5,588 bases of DNA from Coriobacteriaceae bacterium. GTDB lineage: Bacteria; Actinomycetota; Coriobacteriia; Anaerosomatales; D1FN1-002. A program made the translations under genes and the position numbers. Under the pieces are notes generated by a model that saw nothing but the letters and a program-made list of their open reading frames with translations, ran no database searches and was not told where the DNA came from. Below, piece by piece: positions 5,339 through 5,588 of this stretch. Every line of letters begins with the position of its first letter. The stretch's first letter is position 1. The stretch lies in contig PNNM01000074.1 of assembly GCA_013824215.1 (NCBI GenBank), positions 1 through 5,588 on the forward strand, read 5' to 3'.

Positions 5339-5588
5339 GTGTCACGCATACGGATGAGGACCACGCTCCTGCTCGCCTCGGCGGCCATCACCGTGCTGGC
5401 GCTCCCCGCCTCCGCGCACGCGGCCACCCTCTACATCAAGCCGAGCACCGGCATCGGGCCGGTCACGCTCGGCATGAAGACCGGGACGGCCGTATCGTAC
5501 ATGAGGGCGCAGGTGCCGCTGGCCGCCTCCGGGCGCGACACCCGCTACTCCGGGCAGACCGTCTACTACTACTTCTTCGGCAGGAAGC
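5339..5588 (+). CDS. Secreted protein of unknown function, 5' part (runs off window end)
   Basis: Eighty-three codons are visible with no stop before the window ends. GTG 5339 is chosen because the strong AAGGAGG (5323-5329) stands nine bases upstream. The in-frame ATG at 5354 would be 24 bases from it, too far. The protein begins with a clear Sec signal peptide: basic MSRIRMR, a hydrophobic core from about residue 8 to 23, and likely cleavage after PASAHA (residue 28). The mature start reads ATLYIKPSTGIGPVTLGMKTG. The GIGPVTLGM piece resembles the G(I)G.VrLGMt motif seen at the start of several families of small secreted bacterial proteins, where it precedes a helix. After it comes a Tyr-rich stretch (VYYYFF). 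Function is not recognisable from this part. It is divergent from the acylation operon, so a functional link is only possible. Confidence 0.8.
   Translation, partial: MSRIRMRTTLLLASAAITVLALPASAHAATLYIKPSTGIGPVTLGMKTGTAVSYMRAQVPLAASGRDTRYSGQTVYYYFFGRK

Noticed and set aside
1..5588. CRISPR array, tRNA/rRNA genes, insertion sequence or attachment site
   Set aside because: No spaced direct repeats, no tRNA-like cloverleaf or rRNA segment, no transposase and no terminal inverted repeats were seen on reading both strands.

Overview
The window is GC-rich (roughly two thirds G+C by eye). Its protein and gene features suggest a high-GC Actinomycetota-type bacterium. The Rho C-terminus is of actinobacterial/coriobacterial flavour, every visible start codon is GTG, and there is a secreted multiheme c-type cytochrome, which fits an anaerobic lineage using extracytoplasmic electron transfer (for example Coriobacteriia or OPB41-like relatives). 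The taxonomic placement is inference from these traits, not a database match.

Left part, + strand: the window opens inside the 3' end of rho (to 502). About 200 bases without a convincing gene follow, holding a 14-bp perfect palindrome and an AT-rich promoter-like island. Next come two closely spaced + strand genes: a small membrane-anchored protein of unknown function (709-1203) and, 16 bases later, a secreted six-heme cytochrome c (1220-2686) whose N-terminal ~200 residues form a heme-free, probably beta-rich domain. They look like a two-gene transcription unit, closed by a strong GC hairpin at 2710-2737.

Middle and right part, - strand: a compact three-gene operon reads leftwards. First is a membrane-anchored SGNH/AlgJ-like protein (5269-4076). 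It overlaps by 4 bases (GTGA) an AlgI/DltB-type MBOAT acyltransferase (4079-2880). After a 13-base gap comes a 40-codon single-membrane-span protein (2866-2744) whose C-terminus resembles the DUF5989/SxtK-like small proteins. Together these look like an export-coupled O-acylation module: the MBOAT passes acyl groups across the membrane, the SGNH protein acts on the outside on a glycan or other extracytoplasmic acceptor, and the small protein is a likely accessory subunit.

Right edge: a divergent + strand gene starts at 5339 behind a good ribosome binding site. It encodes a secreted protein, cut by the window end, with a GIGPVTLGM motif after the signal peptide. The 69-base gap between the divergent starts (5270-5338) must carry the start signals of that gene and probably those of the acylation operon.

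The points most worth a second look are the unlisted 40-codon gene in the SGNH-MBOAT operon, the fusion of a heme-free domain to a regular array of bis-histidine hemes, and the cytochrome unit lying directly after rho.
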